64,000 bases of DNA from Apodemus sylvaticus (lineage: Eukaryota > Chordata > Mammalia > Rodentia > Muridae). Shown here piece by piece: positions 22,680 to 35,844 of this stretch. Made by a program: the position numbers and the translations under genes. The stretch's first letter is position 1. Each line of letters begins with the position of its first letter. The DNA lies in the NCBI RefSeq assembly GCF_947179515.1, contig NC_067472.1, positions 103,235,658 through 103,299,657 on the forward strand, in the 5' to 3' direction. The notes under the pieces were generated by a model. That model ran no database searches, was not told where the DNA came from, and worked only from the letters and a program-made list of their open reading frames with translations.

Positions 22680-22806
22680 TATAATGTGTTTATATTGTGG
22701 GCATGCATACCATGGAGCACTGTGCAAGTCAAAGAACAACTTTCATGATTTGATTATCTTCTTCCACTCTGGGATCAGTCAAACTCACTGACCCGTCACC
22801 GGCCCA
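22679..22806 (-). repeat. B4/B3-type SINE
   Basis: The pattern is 'gggcatgcataccatggagca', then a diverged middle, ending 'tgacccgtcaccggccc', which is the complement of the tRNA-derived SINE head. The TG array on its left is its expanded tail in complement. Confidence 0.6.
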
Positions 22807-25800
22807 ACATACTAATCCCTACATGTCCTCTGAATTATTTGAGTTAAATATGTGGTGCTCCAAAGGAGAAAACTATAACAGAAATAGCTTCATTTCCATG
22901 CATTTTATCTTAGGACTAATAGAAAATTTCACATTTTAATACTTTCTAGAAATCTTTTTGCAAGTAAGTCAAAATAAATCTCCCATTGGAAAACTCCTCC
23001 ATGCCAGGCACTCTTTTCCAAATGCTGAAGTGGGGAAGACAGATACCCTCATGGAGTTTATGTCAGCGTGAAAGGCAGTCAACAAAGAAAATCTGAAAAG
23101 AAAAACCATCTAGTGAAGTCTTCATCTATGGATATTTTGGTGCAATTTATTTAAACTGGTGAGACTTACTAATACTTTGGGTCTTGTTTCCAGATTAGTA
23201 CTTACTGGCTCTCTTGTGGAAACTGCTTCTCGTCTGGAACTGTATCTTCTAACTTCTCCTTCTCAATGTTGGCGCTACCTGCTAGATTCCTTCCCAAGCA
23301 CATGCAAGATTCTGGCACCTGGATAAACAGTTCAATGTCCATATAGAAAACTTATTCCTCTCTCTCTCTTCTTTTTCCCCCAAGACTTACTGGCTTATAA
23401 TTAACAAATTAAACGCATGTGTATGTTTGAGGTATACATTTTAATAGATGTTTAAATATGTGCATGCACTGAAATAACCACCATAATACATCTAATTAAA
23501 ATATACATTAAGCCCTCTGGGTTTGGTTTTGTGGAGAGGTCTACATCTTCGCAAATTTCAAGTGTCCTAGTGACACATCTCTGAACATTAGTTTTCCAAA
23601 ACACACCCATATCTCATAACTAAGATGTTGAGTCCTTGGAATACCTCCCCACTTCCCCCTCCTTCTCCCTAGACAACCACCATTCTATTCCCTGCGTCTG
23701 CAAACCTAGCTGCTTTAAATTCCACAGGCATTTGTCCAGATATATACTGGCTTATTTCACTGTCATCATGCCTTTAGGTCCGTGCACACTGCTGCAAAGG
23801 ACAGGAGTTCCTTGTTTTCAGGGCTGAACAATGTGTTCTTGCCATGTGTGACACCCATTTCTCTTACCCAGCCCCCACTGTCCATACTCTCAACTGTTTC
23901 CTCCCTGGCTCTGGTTTTCTCCACTCCACTCTACTCTAGGTATTCATTCCTATAATCTTATCACCTGTATATTTCCAGATTCACTAATTTCTAACATCTA
24001 CTATCTCATCACAATTTGGTTGCCCATGTATCAGCCAGCTGTATGTATTACATTAGCCTCCCCAAGATGGCATTCCATTAACATCACTAGCTTCTTCCTA
24101 AGTGACCATCCTACACTGTGTGATTTATACTCTGTTTAGTGATTTATAATTTTTAAGAATATTTCTATTTGTCCTTTGACATTCTCACATATGTATATGA
24201 TGCACTTTTATCAGATCCACTTACACTGTCTCCTCATAGTAGGCCCTAGGCCACCCCAAACATGTCCTCTTCTTTTTTGTACATAACACTTTAGTTCAAT
24301 TACTGCCTCATGGATGTGGGGGCCACCCATGTTAGGGCCCATGGACAATATACCGGTGTCCACACAAACCAAAGAAAACTCATTCCCCCTCCTTCAGCAG
24401 CCATCAATGGTCACGAGGTCCCCGGATGAAGGAGGACCTCTATGGACTCATCCCCATCCATGCTGGAAGGATGCCTGTCTTGACCTTTACAGGCGTGTGC
24501 AGGTTACTGCAGGTACTACGTGTTCACCAGTATATTGTCATTTATATTCTTCAATTTAGACTGGGAAGACATTCATCATTATAATTTTCTCTTAAACATT
24601 AATGCTCAAGTCCATTGAACCGTCTCTTCCATTATCTGACCAATCTCACATTAATATAAACCTAGTTAATTCCCAAATTCATGGAGATCATGGAGATCAG
24701 AATACTATAAATAAAATTACCGTCTACCTAGCCTATCAGCAAAGCCCATCAATGGAAACTGTGGATTTTATTAGTAGTAATATATCAGTATTAGTTATAA
24801 GTCTGAATGAATGTACCACACCAATGCAGGATGAAGGGGAAGACAAGTACACGCAAATGTCCTTCTTTCTGCACGGTTTTTCTGTAAACGGAATTACTTA
24901 TTCTTGCTAACCTGTATAAAAGACATACAGTTCAGGTATTTTATTTACAAGCTGTAAGCCTAGATTGGGTAGCTTTTGGAGCTATTCTAACTTACACCCT
25001 AGCCACACATCCCTCGTTAATGCTGCTTCTCTTGGCCACGTTCTCATGGTCCATCTCCTCTCATGGTGCCTTCCTCCTTTCTCTGTCCCCTTCTCCCCCT
25101 TCTTGTCCCTACCTGGAACCTCCCCAGTCAGGTAACTGAAAACCCGCCTGCCTCTATCTACTGCCCAATCATAGGCTTTAGTCTTTTATTGACCAATTAA
25201 CTTGGGGAGCTAGGTTTCAGAGTATCACTGGGTGTACCTGAGCAGCTCCTCACTGGGGACAACCAGATTTAGGGAATAATATTTAACATTTGAATACATA
25301 GCAACTCCAGTCCAACCCCAACATTTTCTTTCTGTGAAGATAAATTAAATTTAATCAAATTTTAAGTTCAATCATTGAATAAAAATAAGAATCAATGTTT
25401 TAGTTAACCAGTTTATTAGCGGTAAAGATCATTAGTAAAAATCAACCACAGGTTATGAAAATATTTCCCAATGTGATTTTAAAAATCACAAAAATAATAA
25501 AGAGGCTAAGAGTCTTGGAGGTTAGGGGCAGAAGACAAAAAATCTAAAATAAGAAACAACCAAATTAGTAGAATCAATCCAGTTGTCCATCAACAGATGA
25601 TGAACAAAGAAAATGTGGTGTATATATACATCATTTCATTCAGTCGTAAAAGGAGGATACCATTTAATTCTCAAAGAAATGAATACAACTGTCATATTAG
25701 GCAAAATAAATCAGGTTCAAAAAGACAAATGTCTCCTTATCTCTCATCTGTGAATCCTAGATTTTTAGATGTATAAAATCACATCTGTGTGACATATGTG

Positions 25801-26463
25801 ACTACATATGTATATGACATGAAAGTCAGTAAGAATGGGTGAATGTATGGCTAGTGGCAAGGGTTAAAAGAAGGAATCTGAGGGGGTGGGGTGAACAGAG
25901 TGGACGTGAATGAAGGTATCCGTGGAACCTACCACTGTGTTCAGTGAATACATGGCAACTAACCCATGTATAACAAACTCAAAAGAAGCTATTTGGATGA
26001 AGTTATTACAGACAACTGCAACTGTGAGAAATCTGACGCTTCTTTAATCCATGACCAAAAAGATTGAGTATTTTTATAGGTTTAGTCTGCCAAATCCTGA
26101 ACTCACCCTATGAGACATGAGGAAACGGTGCTGTACTTCATATGCAGCAAATATCACACTACATGATATTGCAGCAAATATCACACTACATTATATTGCA
26201 TGGGGGATGCTCGTATCCCATGCCCAGAGAGGAGCAACTGAATAAGAGGGTAAACAAGCAGAGAGACATACTCAGCTTACCAATTCTGCACCAGTTTTCT
26301 TTGCTTTCCTCTAAGGTTTATTTGCTAATGTCTTATTTTGAAAAAAAAAAGAATATAAAAAGAAAACGATAAAAATCAAGAAGAATAACTAAGTGAATAA
26401 TAACAAAATTTTAGATTGAAGAAAATATCCTAAGATTACATGGGAATTAAAAAGTTAGCCTGA
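22807..26463. other. Intergenic with scattered old repeats
   Basis: No gene was found. The block from about 24955 to 25325 ends in a CCAAT-containing stretch ('ccaattaacttggggagc') and resembles a rodent LTR-type repeat, which I cannot name with confidence. From about 25575 to 25960 there is a diverged sense L1 3' end ('tccatcaacagatgatgaac', 'aaaatgtggtgtatatatac'). Confidence 0.45.
26143..26198. repeat. Tandem duplication of about 27 bp
   Basis: GCAGCAAATATCACACTACA occurs twice head to tail, the copies differing at one base in the following TGATATT/TTATATT. Confidence 0.9.
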
Positions 26464-27062
26464 ACCTCACTTCCAGAAGATCCTGCTATACCACTCCTGG
26501 GCATATACCCAGAGGATTCCCCACCATGTAATAAGGATACATGCTCTACTATATTCATAGCAGCCCTATTTATAATTGCCAGAAGCTGAAAAGAACCCAA
26601 GTATCCCTCAACAGAAGAGTGGATGCAAAAAAATGTGGTATATCTACACAATAGAGTACTATTCAGCCATTAGAAACAATGAATTCATGAAATTCTTAGG
26701 CAAATGGATGGAGCTAGAGAACATCATACTAAGTGAGGTAACCCAGTCTGAAAAGATCAATCATGGTATGCACTCACTAATATGTGGATATTAGCCTGGA
26801 ATACTGGAATACCCAAAACATAATCCACACATCAAATGAGGTACAAGAAGAAAGGAGGAGTGGCCCCTTGTTCTGGAAAGACTCAGTGAAGCAGTGTTCG
26901 GCAAAACCAGAACGGGGAAGTGGGAAGGGGTGGGTGGGAGGACAGGGGGAGAGAAGGGGGCTTGTGGGACTTTCAGGGAGTGGGGGGTTAGAAAAGGGGA
27001 AATCATTTGAAATGTAAATAAAAAATATATCGAATATAAAAATATTTATTAATTTAAAAAAA
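26464..27062 (+). mobile_element. 5'-truncated L1, 3' end only
   Basis: The end of L1 ORF2 is readable in pieces ('caaatggatggagctagaga', 'gaggtaacccagtctgaaaa'), followed by the 3' UTR and 'gaaatgtaaataaaaaatat' with an A-rich tail. Imperfect flanking repeats (AGTTAGCCTGAA at the left, AGCTAGCTTGAA at the right) look like an aged target-site duplication. Its 3' UTR is the same type as that of the antisense L1 at 47.6-50.5 kb. Confidence 0.88.
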
Positions 27063-29038
27063 AAGCTAGCTTGAAGAGATATGGTGATTACTAGAGGCTG
27101 TGAAGGAGAGCATGAGGAGGAAGGAGCTGGCTAGTGCATGCCTTACCCATGGACTGAAACAGCACATGGAACACCATCGAAATGTGTGGTGAGTGAGTGG
27201 GAATAAAACAAAAAAGATGATAATATGAATAATTTTTGCTCATAAATTTAACAGTTTAAATGTCAGGACCAGTTCTTTGAAAATCACAAGCTCAAACATG
27301 AACTAAGAAAAATTAATTTGTTTTAATTTCTTTTAAATATGAAAAAATTAATTTGTACTTTACAGATATCAGGAAAGTAAATTTTCAGGTCAGAGTGTTT
27401 AAATGGAAATTTTTATGAAACAATTTAAAAAGAATGAATAGCAAATGTATTCATTTCAGCTAGTATATATGCAAAATACCCATAGAAACTGATATTTTAT
27501 GCATGAGAGTAAGTCCACTTAGCTTTACTAAGAAGAAAGGGGAAAATAAATCTAACTTACTCATATGCATAGTAGGAAGTATATTTAGAAAATATTATTA
27601 ATCAATATGTCTATAAGAAAGAATGGATGGTTTTATAATGATTTTTTCTATTATGTCACCTAACATGGGATGAGTGACAATTTTCCAGAAAGAGAGGAGG
27701 CTTGTCAATGCTGTCACTACTTCATGTTAAGATGCATGACTGACTGTCGACTTGGTGGCTCACCTGTGTAGACATTGTCTTCTAGACCTGGGATCCAAGG
27801 ATCTGAAAGAATGGGGCAGACTACAGTCTAACGTTGTAGACAATTTCTTCAGGTTCAGTGTACTTTTATACATGAATGTAATAACGAAAGAAGTGACCCA
27901 AAGGAAGATTTTTGGGTTCAGAAAAAACACATAAATAAATGCCAGTAAGCACATACAAACTATTAACAGAGTAGCCTTTCCCAGAACTTTCTCAGACAGA
28001 CCATTTTAAATACAATTGTCTGGAATGTACTACAGATTATATTTAGAAAAGCACAAAACACAGAAGGCCACAGAATGCACTCTCCAGATTGGATTCTATA
28101 GCTATGATCTGACATCCAATAAGGATAAATATGTTGTATAAATTAAATATGAATGTTTGTCACGGGAAGCACAGAAGCAAGCACATCCAAGAACAATTCA
28201 GGGAACAAGATGCACCTGGGGTGAAGGGCACTCCGCCTTTTCTCCTCAAGCCTCTCTCACAGTTCACTAGGCATTGCTCAGCATGAGTCATTCTTTTGAC
28301 TGTGTTCCTACACTTGGCCACTGAATACATTATCCCAGTGACACAGACTGTCATCGATATAGGGGGAAAGTGCAACAGCAGTGCATCAAGAATAGAAAAG
28401 ACAATGAACAAACAATGAAGACACAACGTTTTCAAGACTTTTGTTGTGATTGTGCAATAACAAGAGGGGAAGCAAGGCGGAGAGTGAGATAAGAGAGAGA
28501 AAACAAGTAGACTGAGAACTACACAGAGCAGGAGACAGACAGACACAGAGACACGGAGACAGAAAGACTGACTGCTATTGTACTGGGGTCCCAGAAATTT
28601 TTTATCTTCTCTCTAGTGCTTCTTTTGAATAGCAATATAAATGGAGATAAAATGAGCCTGAGAGAAATAAAAATTTATATTAGAGAACAGTATGGAAACA
28701 TAGAGGAATGCTCAACATAGAAAGAAGAATGGGAATTAGTCTGGTATACAGGAAATTCAGCAGTCATGAACTACAGGTTATGAACTAGAACTTGAATTTA
28801 AAAGATGAATACATTTCTCAGACTCTGAATGTGAAAAATCACTGATCCCCCCAAGTATGCCAATCTCATTACTGATCTGAGACCCTGAAAAGCATATCAA
28901 AACTCCCCTAATGGAATTTAGAGGGCTATTCAAATAAATTGCGGGGCTCAAAGTCTCTCACCTACCACGACCAATAGAGTTTCCCTTGTCTGTGACTAGA
29001 GTGTTGAGAATACAGTACTTTAGTTTCTGTTCCGAAAG
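27063..29038. other. Intergenic, no gene recognised
   Basis: The DNA is AT-rich, and no repeat or exon could be assigned. The segment next to 29038 is 3' flank of the receptor and shows no shared flank with its paralogue at 35.8 kb. Confidence 0.5.
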
Positions 29039-29983
29039 TCATACTACTTTCAGAAACAAGACATGAGTCACTTGGTCTCGGATTTGTTTGGTCTTGACCC
29101 CGTAGATAATAGGATTCAACATTGGTGGCGCCAAAATGCAGACATTGGCAAGCAGGACATGGACACCAGTTGAGATCTGGTATCCAAACTGATGGGTGAG
29201 AGTGGAGAAAATCCCAGGCCCGTAGAAGAGGGTGATGACACAGACATGGGATCCGCACGTATTAAGAGCCTTGTGACGAGCATCCTGCGAAGGCATGAGG
29301 AAGATGGCGCGGAGGATCAACACATAGGAAATAAATATTAGCACCACATCTAAAGTTACTGTCGACATTAAAACGAAAAATCCATACCAGATGTTCACTT
29401 GGCGGTCATTACATGCGTACTTGGACAAGCCAGTGTGCTCGCAAGCTGTATGTGGGAGAATATTGGTGCTGCAGAAAGTTAGTCTTTTCAGAAGAAATAT
29501 TATGGGGAAAATTGTGCCATAGCTTCTCAAGAAGATGCCCACTCCGATTTTCCCAATCAGGGAGTTTGTGAGGATGGTGGTATACCTCAGAGGGTAGCAA
29601 ATGGCCAGATAGCGGTCAAATGCCATCACCAGCAAGATCCCAGACTCAGAGATGAAGGTGGAGTGGATGAAGAAGAGCTGGGTGATGCAGCGATCCAGGG
29701 AGATCTCCCCAGCATGGAACCAGAAGATGGACAAGGCCTGGGGAACTGTGGATGTGGAGAGCACAAGGTCTGCCCCCGCCAGCATGCACAGGAAGAGGTA
29801 CATGGGTCCATGGAGACTGGGCCTTGTGAGGATGATGAAGATGAGCAGGCTGTTGCCAAGCAGGGCAGTGACATAGGAAATGAAGAAGGGGATGGAAATC
29901 CACATGTGCTGGTCCTCCAGGCCAGGGACGCCCAGCAAGCGGAAGACTGTGTGACTAATACCGGTATTGTTTACAGTACCCAT
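29039..29983 (-). CDS. Olfactory receptor, class I, OR52B4-like paralogue (314 aa)
   Basis: This is a complete single-exon odorant receptor. It has an N-terminal NNT sequon (Asn5), TM1 LLGNSLLIF, the TM2 loop LHGPMYLFLCMLAGADL, MAFDRYLAICYPLRY after TM3, KALNTCGSHVCVI before TM6, and PPMLNPIIYGVKT in TM7. Codons 10-171 are almost identical to the receptor at 35845-36789. The last 143 residues differ from it at about 37 positions, although every class I motif is kept, so the gene looks functional but mosaic. The divergent part has HTACEHTGLSKYACN where the paralogue has HTYCEHIGLAKYACN. The role is odour detection in olfactory neurons; the ligand is unknown. Confidence 0.95.
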   Translation of the reverse strand: MGTVNNTGISHTVFRLLGVPGLEDQHMWISIPFFISYVTALLGNSLLIFIILTRPSLHGPMYLFLCMLAGADLVLSTSTVPQALSIFWFHAGEISLDRCITQLFFIHSTFISESGILLVMAFDRYLAICYPLRYTTILTNSLIGKIGVGIFLRSYGTIFPIIFLLKRLTFCSTNILPHTACEHTGLSKYACNDRQVNIWYGFFVLMSTVTLDVVLIFISYVLILRAIFLMPSQDARHKALNTCGSHVCVITLFYGPGIFSTLTHQFGYQISTGVHVLLANVCILAPPMLNPIIYGVKTKQIRDQVTHVLFLKVV

Positions 29984-32284
29984 ACTGATACAGATGACCT
30001 TTCACAGAAAACTGAAAGCTCATGTTGTGTTCAAAGGTATTTTGTGATGATATCAGAGTCGTATAGTACTTCCTAATTGTTTTTCACTGCTGGTGTGCCT
30101 GGAACTGCACTAGATGAACAGCTGAATAAGCTATGTTCTGTATCTTGGAGGAGATAGAAATATTGCATCCAGGTAGAATTTTAAATCACTAATTGAAATA
30201 ATAAGCTAACTAAACACATTAGTATACAGTAAGAAGCCTATGGGACCACAAGGGGGGAAAGTAATGTGGTCTGCTAAACTGAAGGATCTGATTTGGCCCA
30301 ATTCCAATGTGGACATCAGCTACCACAAGTCAATCAACAGCACACAAAGACTAAAAATATATCCACCATGACAGAAGTCTAGATGGGGTGGCAAAAATTC
30401 AAAGAGGGATGAAAATGCTATAGAAGGGGGCCACCCAGCTACATGCATCACCCTCCTGCACAGAAACATGAGGAGACAGATATGCAAATGGTGCTCATAA
30501 CTGTAAGTAGGAAAAGCCAGAAACTCTTGGAAGAGTCAGGAGGCAGACCCTGCTTTTGGATAACAAAACAGCAAAGCCTTACTTTAATTGTTTTTCACTT
30601 AGTTTGATCTTAACTGATATTTGCACTCTGTTTTTCATCGTGTCCTTCCAGAATCTAGTATGTAAAAATGAGAATGAGGGAAAACAAGGGGCAGGATATC
30701 TACAGTGGTTGGGGCCTAAGCAGATCTTAGGAAGGAGTCAGCGATCCTGGGCCCACAAGATCCAGACGTCTTCCACAGTCTTCCGTTCTGCCCTCCCAGA
30801 CATCACTCTGTCCTTTACACCAGAGTCACTTACAGTCGTGGTTCTACACCTTTCTCTGCCTGTTGAAGTCCAAACAAATGCCCTGTACTCCTGGACACTT
30901 ACCTCAGACCTAGAACCCTCTAGGTTTGCTGGACTGCGCGCCTACTTCACCAAGTAAATCGCCCCACACTAATAAGTAACTCTCCTGTCTCCACTGCAAT
31001 CATTATAGCAGAGAATAAGTTCACATAGGACTCAATGTTAGACAGATCATAAGCTTTTTATAAATTTGGTTGAAGACCCCCAAGGGAAGCTACCACACCA
31101 GGGAGATCAAATTTAGAGTAGCATTTCCAAAATTCTCCCCTGGCCCCCGTTATACACCAAGTCTCATTATTACAGCACACCACCACCTTCTTCTCCATCT
31201 CTGGAGAAGTCCTAGGCATGTGTTCTTTCTAATAAGCAAACATTTCAATTGCTGTCTCCAAAGAATTTAAAAATGAAACCAAAGGAAGGCAGGAGGCCTG
31301 TAAGACATTGGACGTGAAACAAGAAACCTGGCAAGCTGTAATCTTGGCAGCTTCTGGGAGGAGAGAGATTGATAAGAGGAAGGAGATAGCCTGGCCTTTT
31401 GCATTAGGGGCCAAGAAACCAGGCAGGTTCAGCTGTGAAGCACAACAAGTAGATACATCACAGCTATATGATGCATTGGAGACTTCAAAGAAAGAATGAG
31501 AAGGCTCACCAGTATCCAAAAAAGAGAAAAAAAGGAAAAGTTAATCTTTCTAAGTTAGAACTACAAAAAGCAGGCAGGAAGTGAAGACTGCAAGCAACTG
31601 GATCAAGGCAGGGGCTTCCAGGAACTATGAGAACTTTATTTCATTGAAGGTGTTTAACTATCCTGCCATGTCTTTAGCATGTCTTTTGAAGAGCGATTGA
31701 CAGGCTCAGTGGGATTACTTTTTAAGGGAGAGGAAGTAATTTCTTGGGGCAGACCAAAAAGCCGTATCTTGAGTAGATCACAGAGTGGAAATCCCTTTGA
31801 GCAGGAGGAAGTAACTTTCTCTTAATGGGCCCCAGCAAAGCCCTGAAACCTTCACCTTGTCATAGAGTACTTCAGTTTTAAGGAAGAGCGATTGCAACTT
31901 TTCTCTTTTTAATGTCACAACGGACATGGGAGGTGAGGTCCAAAAAGAATTATGAAGAAGAAGGTCTTTCATTAATGGCCTCCAAGGCTATTAATCCCAG
32001 TCTAGTTACAAAACAATGGTCAAAGATTTTGATATATGCTGTAATGACAATGAGGTATACATTCGTTTTTCTTCAAATTTCGTTTTCCTTTACAATTGAG
32101 TAAAATTCCATTGTATGAACCCACCATATTTTCACTATCTGTTGATGAACATCTAGGCTATATCCTTGATTTTCTTTCTGTTTATAAGTTTTGAGTTGTA
32201 TACATTTTATTTACTTTATTTATATTAGTTTTATTTTATATTTAATTATTTTATTTATTTAGCACACAAAATACTAATTTTCTT

Positions 32285-33060
32285 GTGGCATTTTCTTCTC
32301 ATTTATCTTTTTCCTTTTCTTGGAAAAAAGATATTTTTTCTCACATGTATATCCAGATTATGTTTTCCCCTCCCTCTACTCCTCCCAGTTCCTTTCCACC
32401 TCCCTCCCATCCAGATCCACTCCCTTTCAGTTTGTCATTAGAATCCAAACAGACTCTAAGAGATAATAATAAAATAAGATAAAACAAAATCTAACATACT
32501 GTAATGGGACAAAACAAACAAACAGAAGAGGAAAAGTCCAAGAAAAGTTACCAAAAAACAGATACCAATTCAGAGACTCACACTTTCATACACTCAGAAA
32601 TCTCATTAAAAATGAAAAAATAAAATTTTTTTAAAACTAAACTAAAAGCCACAGCATGTTTTAAAACAACTTTTGTATCTGTAGTTTCCTTCCATCGCAC
32701 CCATATGCTACCCTTCCCATACTCATGTCTCATGAGGCCTTTGCCTGCTCATCCCTCAACACCCATCCATGACCTCCTGTCTAGTTCCATAACCTACGCC
32801 CACTCTCATACACATCAAACATCAAAAGTCAGGATCCAAGTACAGAGTCTGAAGTTTTTGCTTTTCTGAGCCTGTTTCATCTCGCTTAATGTAACACTTT
32901 CCAAAGCTATCCATTTTCCTGAATATTTGTTGTTGCTGTATTGTTCACAGCAAGGAAGTAGGGCCACCCTGGGTGTTCATCAACAGACGATCAGAACATG
33001 AAAATGTGGCATGAATACACAGTGGAATTTTACTACCCTGTAAGGAAAATTAAAATTTAA
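32285..33060. repeat. L1-derived mosaic fragments
   Basis: The left part (about 32285-32640) resembles the complement of an Lx-type L1 3' UTR ('cctcccatccagatccactc', then 'cagactctaagagataataa'). The right part (about 32940-33060) reads as a sense L1 end ('gttcatcaacagacgatcag', 'aaaatgtggcatgaatacac'). The pieces are in opposite orientation. Confidence 0.5.
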
Positions 33061-34074
33061 AGAAAATAAATTGGATCGCTGATTTTCATTAGGTGACAGG
33101 TCAAAATTTCTCACCACGACATTGGATTTGGCTGCTCTTCATTTCAGTACTCTCGATGGGTTTTAGGGCTATGCCCTTTAGTGACAAGATTAAGTACTGA
33201 TGATTCTCTGGAGAATACAGATCATAATTCTTATGAGTCTCCTCATGTCCTTTCTTCTGAAGTTACTCTGTGACTTTTCCTGGGAAAATGAGAACAGACA
33301 TCTACTCACCACTGACAGGTCATGATGACAGTCCAAAGAAGTGATTCCACCAAAGTCCAACACTGCAAATGAACAAGGTTAATGGGGTTACTAGTAGGAT
33401 GGGGGGAACAGAGGCCACAAATACCCAACCCAGTAGGAGTGATAATTCACAAATCTGCATCCTTGAAGCTCACTGCCTACCTGGTAGGTAGTTTGACAGA
33501 ACAGAGAGTCTCTCTTCCCCGGTAGTTGTTGACCATTTATATAACCTTGGCAGGGACCTTGTGAATCCTGTTAATCTGAGGTTCTTCCTAAGACTTGTGA
33601 CTTTCCAATCACTTGTGACTTTCCTGAGATTACAAATTTTGTTTACTCCCTGAGACTTAACAACCTTTTCCTAGGAAGAAACGTTACAATTCAGGTACAA
33701 TTACTATGTAACAAAAGTTCACTTTTATTTTTATTAATATGGCAACACTGACATTCAACCGGTTAGTATTTCCATGGTATAGGTTTTCTCATTTTTGTAC
33801 AGATACTTTTTCTGACTCAGCACTTATGACATTCTTCCTACTGGTAGGATGTATAAAGCAATGCTAATTAACTGCTTACCTCAGATTCTTAAGTGATCCT
33901 TAAGAATATTTATACATAATTATATAATGCATATTGGTGTACTTGTGTTTTTACTGTTATGCTATTTATTTTCTTTTTATTCACGTGACTTCTTTAGTTT
34001 TCTGTCATGTTTTGTAAGTTAATAACTATTATCTTCAATTCTTATTAATTTTTCAGTTATGTGTGTTTAAATAA

Positions 34075-34212
34075 GGGTACTTTGCACAGATGTGTACAGA
34101 TGCCTATGGAAGCCAGAAGTAACATATCCCTTGGAGCCAGAATTACATGTGGGCTGTATGACATGAGTGCTGAGAACCTCTGCAAGAGAAACACATCTCC
34201 CCGGCCCCATTA
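34075..34212 (-). repeat. B3-type SINE
   Basis: The complement of a B3/B2 body ('gatgcctatggaagccagaa', 'acatgtgggctgtatgac') ends in the head 'catctccccggcccc'. Confidence 0.65.
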
Positions 34213-35844
34213 AAAACTACTTTTAATTAAGCTATTTTCACTCTGTTAGTATTCTGCTTGAATATGTGGAATTCAGATGCATGGAGTTTGGGGTTGAAAG
34301 GGAAAGGGACTTTGCCTCATAGACGTTACAAGTACCTCTGCGGTGGAGGCTTCAGCCACTTCTCAGCAGGTGTCTCTTCATACTGTGTAACCTGAGTCAG
34401 TCTGAGCTACTTGAGTGGAATCTGCTCCTCTTGATCTTTGTTGGCCCCTGAACTCAGCTCTTTGCAGGGTTCTTGGAAATAGTCTTTCCTCAACTTCTCA
34501 GACTTCATCTTCTCCAGCTGCACAACTCTTCTGTGGGGAAGGAGCAAAGAAAGGGAAAAACACCAAAAACCACTGGAATTTCAACTACAATTTATTTCTT
34601 TCAAGCACGTGCAGTATTAAATATGTTCTCTGTGAAGAAGAGAGTGCATGACAGTCATTCTATAGTGTTTATATATTTTAAAATTTGTTAGACATTGTCA
34701 ATATATAAAAACTGGTTTATGTACATAGTCAGGCCTCCTTACTTATAGATTCTATGTCAATGGGTTCAACCAATAACAGAAAATGTTTTTATACTAGACT
34801 TATACAGATCTTTTAATTTTTTTGTCACTATCCCCTAAACAATACCACATAGAGACTATTTTCATAGTATTTAGATTGTGTTAAGTGTTCTCAATAAACT
34901 AAAGGCAATTTAAAATATATGAGATAGCATCCACAGGTAATATGCAAATGCTATGCTTTTTTTTGTAAGACATGAGCCTCCCAATATTCTGGTAGTCATA
35001 AGGAAAACTGAAGTCAGTCTTCCATAGTTACCAAATACAGCTGTTGTTTTTTGTCAGCTTAGAAGCATAGGGGCTGGGGACATAGCTCAGGACATAAAGT
35101 GCTCATGACAAAAAAGTATTCATGCCTGAGTTTGGGTCCTCCACATCCACATAAAAGACAGATTGGGTACCTGAAGGATTTCAGTGTCCCCTAAGATCAG
35201 TGAGATGCATAGCCTGACTTCCTTAAGGTTCTCCCAACAGACTCCAACCCTTCAGGAACCACAGAACTCTTCTCTAAAAACAAGTCATCAGTTTCAGGTT
35301 CTTCGAGGTTGTTCTTCAAAACATGAACCACATAGCTTACAGCTCCCAGCTACAGACATGCACTCAGTCTAAGTAAGTTTTAGTATAAAAAGAAATAACT
35401 GCAGAGCCCAGGAGTCATTGATCCCAGATGTCACTTCACTACAATGAAGAGCATGAAAGAAGGAAATGATCTGTGCAGTTGTCTGGAGATATCATAAATG
35501 TTTCAGAACTGGAGAAACTCCATGGAACAAACCCCAAAGCAGAACAGTGATCTCATTTACTTCATCTACTTCCAAATCTCATGCTAGTGTCAGGGGACCA
35601 TGGTGACTGAACACAGCACTAGCTTCCCCAGAGTCTGCACGGAAGGTAACTTGTCAGTAAACTATGTGAGAGCACGGCAGTGTTCTCACGGGTTGAACCA
35701 GAGAATTCATTCTCTAGTCTTCCCTGTGAAGTCATTCTGATGCAGAAACCGCTGAGCTATGTGTCAGCTATGTCCCATCTACCAGCTCCAAAGGTCACTC
35801 AACAGAAAACTGTAGATGTCAAAAACTAAGCTTTTGAGCCAAAC

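Larger units (their letters stand above)
29984..35844. other. Intergenic between the two OR52B4-like genes
   Basis: No gene was recognised in about 5.9 kb. The region is AT-rich, with L1-derived and SINE fragments listed separately. The flanks immediately outside the two receptor coding regions do not resemble each other, so the similarity of the genes is confined to the coding sequence. Confidence 0.55.

Noticed and set aside
22137..22739. 200-codon antisense frame rich in His, Thr, Ser and Leu
   Set aside because: It is a translation of the TG/GAG microsatellite; stops are absent because of the repeat.
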